From Janthinobacterium sp. 61 (lineage in GTDB: Bacteria > Pseudomonadota > Gammaproteobacteria > Burkholderiales > Burkholderiaceae_D): a stretch of DNA of 64,000 nt. Shown piece after piece: positions 60,763 through 64,000 of the stretch; positions within the stretch are counted from its first letter, which is position 1, and every line of letters begins with the position of its first letter. Position numbers and translations under genes: made by a program. Where the stretch lies: positions 806,001 to 870,000 of the forward strand of contig NZ_PJMQ01000001.1 of assembly GCF_002846335.1 (NCBI RefSeq), written 5' to 3'. Below the pieces are notes generated by a model. It saw only the letters and a program-made list of their open reading frames with translations. It made no database searches and was not told where the DNA came from.

Positions 60763-62846
60763 ATTTCCTGAACCGGTTGGTTGCCGAAATGCGCCGCCAC
60801 AAGTTCGCCACGCCGCTGTTCCTGCTGGTGATCCTGGCGATGATCATCCTGCCGCTGCCGCCCGTGCTGCTCGATATCTTGTTCACTTTCAATATCGTGC
60901 TGGCTCTGATCGTCATCCTGGTCAGCGTGTCGGCCAAGCGGCCGCTTGATTTCTCCGTCTTCCCGACGGTGATCCTGGCCACCACCATGCTCAGGCTGAC
61001 GTTGAACGTGGCGTCCACGCGCGTGGTGCTGCTGCACGGCCATACGGGCGCGGACGCGGCCGGTAAGGTGATCGAAGCCTTCGGTAATGTGGTGATCGGT
61101 GGTAACTTCGTCGTCGGTATCGTGGTCTTCGTGATCTTGATGATCATCAACTTCGCCGTCGTCACCAAGGGCGCCGAACGTATTTCCGAAGTGTCCGCGC
61201 GCTTTACCCTCGATGCCTTGCCGGGCAAGCAGATGGCCATCGACGCCGACCTGAACGCCGGCCTGATCAACCAGGAAAAAGCCCAGATCCGGCGCAAGGA
61301 TGTGGCCGCTGAAGCCGATTTCTATGGCGCCATGGACGGCGCGTCGAAGTTCGTGCGCGGCGATGCCGTCGCCAGTATCCTGATTTTGATCATTAATATG
61401 GTCGGTGGCGTGGCCATCGGCTCGCTGATGCACGACCTGTCGTTCGGCGATGCTTTCCGTCAATACGCACTGCTGACCATCGGTGATGGCCTGGTGGCGC
61501 AGATCCCGGCGCTGCTGCTGTCGGCTGCGGCCGCCATTCTCGTCACCCGCATCAGCGATTCGGGCGACTTCGAACAGCAAGTGGCGGGCCAGGTACTGAC
61601 TTCGCCAACGGTGATCTTCAGCGCGTCCGGCATGATGGTGGCGCTGGCATTGATCCCGGGCATGCCGTGGTTCATGTTCATGACCTTCGCCGGTGTGCTG
61701 GCCTTCGTGGCATGGCGCCTGACCAAGCGCGTGAAGGGACCCGATGCGGCCGGCATGGCGGCCATCGAGGCGGCCTTGCGCGACGACAAGCCTGCCGAGC
61801 TGGAGTGGCAGCAACTGCCCGCCGTGCAACCGCTGATGGTGATGCTCGGCTATAAACTGGTGGGCATGGTGGATAAAACGCAAGGCGAACCGCTGAACAA
61901 GCGTGTCAAGGGTGTGCGCCAGAGCCTGTCCGAATCGATGGGCTTGCTGCTGCCGAACATCGGCGTGCGAGACGACTTGGCCCTGAAGCCATCGCAATAT
62001 GCCATCGTGTTGTCGGGCACCGTGGTGGCGCAGGCGGAAGTGCAGGCCGACCGCCTGATGGCGATCCCGTCGCCGAACGTGTATGGCCAGCTCGATGGCA
62101 TTCCCGGCATTGAGCCGGCTTACGGCATGCCCGTCACCTGGATCGAACCCGGTGAAAAGGCGCATGCGCTTGGCCTGGGTTACCAGGTCATTGAGGCGCC
62201 CAGCGTGATCGCCACGCACTTGTCGAAGATGGTGCGCGAGTACTTGCCGGAATTGTTCCGCCACGAAGACGTCTCGAACATGATGGAGCGCCTGACGGCC
62301 CTGTCGCCCAAGCTGGCCGGCGCGCTCGACAAGGCGCTCACGCACACCCAGATGCTGCGCGTGTTTCGCGTCTTGCTGGCAGAAAATGTGTCACTGAAGG
62401 ATATCGTGCCCATCGCCACCACCTTGCTCGACAGTTCGGAAACCACCAAGGACCCGATCCTGCTGGCGGCAGAAGTGCGCTGTGCGCTGCGGCGCCAGAT
62501 CGTCAGCGGCCTGTTTGGCCAGAAGATGGAAATGCAGGCGTTTAACCTGGGTGGCGAGCTGGAAAACATGCTGCTCGGTTCGCTGAACCAGGCGCGCCAG
62601 TCGGGCAAGGTCACGCTGGATAATTACCCGATCGACCCGCATCTGCTGTCGCAGCTGCAGGTGAACATGCCGGTGGCGCGCGAGCAGATGAAGCAGCAGG
62701 CCACGCCGCCGCTGCTGCTGGTGCTGCCGCAGATCCGTCCGTTGCTGGCCCGCTACGCGCGCCTGTTCGCGCCTGGCCTGCATGTGCTGTCGTATAACGA
62801 AATCCCGGAGAACCGCGAGGTGAGCATTATCGGCACGGTGGGGTAA
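60759..62846 (+). CDS. flhA: Flagellar export protein FlhA
   Basis: 695 residues, full length. Eight N-terminal helices (TPLFLLVILAMIILPLPPVLLDILFTFNIVLALIVILVSV at the start), the FHIPEP region (INQEKAQIRRKDVAAEADFYGAMDGASKFVRGDAVASI), and the large cytoplasmic domain that docks FliH/FliI/FliJ and chaperones. Last gene of the fliM unit, followed by a terminator. No flhF or flhG follows in this window. Confidence 0.97.
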   Translation: MNFLNRLVAEMRRHKFATPLFLLVILAMIILPLPPVLLDILFTFNIVLALIVILVSVSAKRPLDFSVFPTVILATTMLRLTLNVASTRVVLLHGHTGADAAGKVIEAFGNVVIGGNFVVGIVVFVILMIINFAVVTKGAERISEVSARFTLDALPGKQMAIDADLNAGLINQEKAQIRRKDVAAEADFYGAMDGASKFVRGDAVASILILIINMVGGVAIGSLMHDLSFGDAFRQYALLTIGDGLVAQIPALLLSAAAAILVTRISDSGDFEQQVAGQVLTSPTVIFSASGMMVALALIPGMPWFMFMTFAGVLAFVAWRLTKRVKGPDAAGMAAIEAALRDDKPAELEWQQLPAVQPLMVMLGYKLVGMVDKTQGEPLNKRVKGVRQSLSESMGLLLPNIGVRDDLALKPSQYAIVLSGTVVAQAEVQADRLMAIPSPNVYGQLDGIPGIEPAYGMPVTWIEPGEKAHALGLGYQVIEAPSVIATHLSKMVREYLPELFRHEDVSNMMERLTALSPKLAGALDKALTHTQMLRVFRVLLAENVSLKDIVPIATTLLDSSETTKDPILLAAEVRCALRRQIVSGLFGQKMEMQAFNLGGELENMLLGSLNQARQSGKVTLDNYPIDPHLLSQLQVNMPVAREQMKQQATPPLLLVLPQIRPLLARYARLFAPGLHVLSYNEIPENREVSIIGTVG

Positions 62847-62860
62847 ACGGTGGAATAAAC

Positions 62861-62891
62861 AAAAAAACGGCGCCTCGGGCGCCGTTTTTTT
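62861..62891. terminator. Bidirectional intrinsic terminator after flhA
   Basis: Perfect stem AAAAAAACGGCGCC / GGCGCCGTTTTTTT around a 3-base loop. The A run and T run make it work on both strands: it ends the fliM-flhA unit and the convergent gene at the right edge. Confidence 0.92.
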
Positions 62892-62892
62892 A

Positions 62893-62934
62893 TGTTGTAT
62901 CAATCTTGTTGTATCAATCTTGCTGTATCAATCC
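62893..62934. repeat. 14-bp tandem repeat, three copies
   Basis: TGTTGTATCAATCT occurs twice exactly and once as TGCTGTATCAATCC. The last copy includes the stop codon (TGA, minus strand) of the convergent gene, so the repeat is a small tail duplication of the end of that gene plus 3' sequence. A 14-base unit is not a multiple of three, and copy-number change would leave the stop in place. Confidence 0.85.
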
Positions 62935-64000
62935 TGCTCGTCGATGGGCGGCAGCAGGTCGTGCTCCTGGCCGTCGGCCAGCAGCAACACGGTGCTGCCT
63001 TGCGCCATGTCTTCCTCATCGCCATAGTCGTATCCGAGCGGCGCCGCCACTTCCTTCGAGGTGATGATGGTTTCCTCTTCAGTTTCGCCCCGGGAAGCCG
63101 CGGGCGCCTCGGGATCGGCCGCCGCTTCCGCTTCCGGCTGCGTCAGCAGCAGCGCCACTTCGGCCATGGCGCGGAACAGGGGCAGCGACAGCGATGCGGC
63201 GCCCGCCTGCATCGGGTAATTGCCATGCACGCGCTGCGCATGCAGCTGGCGGTTCAGGCGGCAGCGCACCACGCGCAGGCCGGCGCGCCGCACCGCGTCG
63301 GCGATTTCGGGCAGGGCCAGGCGCACATGGCGCAATGCGGCTTCCTCGTCGGCAGCCAGTTCCAGCAGCACGCCGTCGCCGGCCGGTTCCATCTGGATCA
63401 CGACCCGGCCGATGCCGATGATGATCAGTTCGACGCGCAGCGCCACCTTGCCGCGCCGCCGGGGTGCCGCATCGTCTTCCTCGTCGCTGGCCAGCACGCG
63501 CAGCAGCAGGCGCTGGCCGCCCCAGCCATACACGGCAAAGCGCCACGCTTCGCTGTCGACGCTTAGTGGAGGACGGGCGCCTTCGCGCAGCAGGGCCGGT
63601 TGCTGCTCGGCCATGAACAGGTTGCCCGGTACGTGCTGGCCGCGCGCCTGTTCCTGCAGGGCCGCATATTGCTCGCCGTACGTCTTGACCATCACGCGCC
63701 ACGAGGCGGCCAGCTGCGCCGCGTCAGGCGGCTGCCAGACCAGTTGGCGCGTGAAGAACAGCTGATTGACCTGCATCGCGCTGCTGTCGCGCGGCATGGC
63801 GCCGCCCGTACCATCGGCATTGGGCTTGATGAGGGATGCCAGGCTGTCCTGTCCCTTCTGTTGCAGCTGGGCGGGCAGGGTGCCGGCGTCCGGCGCGGGC
63901 GCCATGTAGGGGCCGATGGGCACCAGCGGCTGCACCACGCCCGGCACCATCGGCGTCGCGGGGCTGACGTCGAAGCGCTGGGTAATCAGGGGAACCGGGT
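62928..64000 (-). CDS. Unidentified protein with FliK C-domain-like middle region, 5' partial
   Basis: The frame is open to the window edge (VPLITQRFDVSPA lies upstream of the first ATG at 63950), so the N-terminus is missing; 357 residues are visible. Segment order: Pro-rich N-part, a helical part (DAAQLAASWRVMVKTYGEQYAAL), then RRGKVALRVELIIIGIGRVVIQMEPAGDGVLLELAADEEAALRHVRLALPEIADAVRRAGLRVVRCRL, which has the strand-helix order and Gly-Arg turn of the FliK Flg_hook domain (PPxLGRVEVxL pattern). The acidic C-terminus (GETEEETI, DYGDEEDM) is low in complexity. It may be a second FliK-like protein; the cluster already has fliK at 46944-48152. Family not certain. Confidence 0.55.
   Translation of the reverse strand, partial: PVPLITQRFDVSPATPMVPGVVQPLVPIGPYMAPAPDAGTLPAQLQQKGQDSLASLIKPNADGTGGAMPRDSSAMQVNQLFFTRQLVWQPPDAAQLAASWRVMVKTYGEQYAALQEQARGQHVPGNLFMAEQQPALLREGARPPLSVDSEAWRFAVYGWGGQRLLLRVLASDEEDDAAPRRRGKVALRVELIIIGIGRVVIQMEPAGDGVLLELAADEEAALRHVRLALPEIADAVRRAGLRVVRCRLNRQLHAQRVHGNYPMQAGAASLSLPLFRAMAEVALLLTQPEAEAAADPEAPAASRGETEEETIITSKEVAAPLGYDYGDEEDMAQGSTVLLLADGQEHDLLPPIDEQD

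Noticed and set aside
57720..62345. Long antisense frames across fliP-fliR and flhA (672 and 536 residues)
   Set aside because: Gln/His/Asp-rich antisense translation of hydrophobic export genes; no plausible protein.
1..64000. CRISPR arrays, tRNA/rRNA genes, integrases, transposases, toxin-antitoxin pairs
   Set aside because: Looked for on both strands and not found; no regularly spaced repeats or mobile-element proteins are visible.

Overview
The window reads as a chromosomal segment of a high-GC beta-proteobacterium, most likely an Oxalobacteraceae member (Janthinobacterium / Duganella / Massilia type). This placement is inferred from the recC-recB-recD order, the codon and GC style, the many signalling proteins and the overall gene content. 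No alignment was run. I saw no tRNA, rRNA, CRISPR array, insertion sequence or prophage gene.

Left part (about 1-31.3 kb): ordinary housekeeping and signalling genes in short units. In order they are: the 3' part of a CHASE-PAS hybrid histidine kinase with REC and Hpt domains; the complete recCBD double-strand-break repair operon; a periplasmic DsbA-like thiol oxidoreductase (CPAC active site); a methyl-accepting chemotaxis protein with a C-terminal CheR/CheB tether; a LysR regulator divergent from an EamA-type exporter; a D,D-endopeptidase of the PBP7 type; a LytS/LytTR two-component pair; a molbindin and an orphan periplasmic sulfate-binding protein; a GNAT acetyltransferase; a YafJ-type class II amidotransferase; a degenerate EAL protein; a Tat-exported DUF882 peptidase-like lipoprotein; a second LysR gene convergent with a PACE efflux pump; an unknown membrane-anchored protein; a DUF5672 glycosyltransferase-like protein; a PAS-PAS-GGDEF-EAL protein; and a GT9 glycosyltransferase.

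Right part (31.5-62.9 kb): a nearly complete flagellar locus in four transcription units. Unit A (minus, 55,984 to 42,237) is fliE-F-G-H-I-J, fliD-S-T-K-L, fliA, motA-motB, flgM, flgN and a separate GH73 peptidoglycan hydrolase. Unit B (minus, 41,334 to 31,469) is flgB-C-D-E-F-G-H-I-J-K-L plus an unidentified 347-residue protein. Unit C is flgA alone (plus). Unit D (plus, 56,535-62,846) is fliM-N-P-Q-R-flhB-flhA. The block fliD-S-T-K-L-fliA-motA-motB has the gene order of the lafBCDEFSTU block of lateral (secondary) flagella in Vibrio, Aeromonas and E. coli Flag-2. The unknown gene after flgL occupies the lafW position.

All basal body, switch, export, hook, cap, chaperone, stator, sigma-28 and anti-sigma-28 genes are present. 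No flagellin, master regulator (FlhDC or LafK), fliO, flhF/flhG or chemotaxis (che) gene is visible. FliM starts directly in its middle domain and lacks the N-terminal CheY-binding peptide. My reading is a dedicated surface-motility (lateral-type) flagellum with its own sigma factor and stator, probably not switched by CheY in the usual way, and with its flagellin and regulator encoded elsewhere.

The window ends in the 3' part of a minus-strand gene whose middle part looks like a FliK C-terminal domain. It is separated from flhA by a bidirectional terminator and a 14-bp triplicated sequence that overlaps its stop codon.
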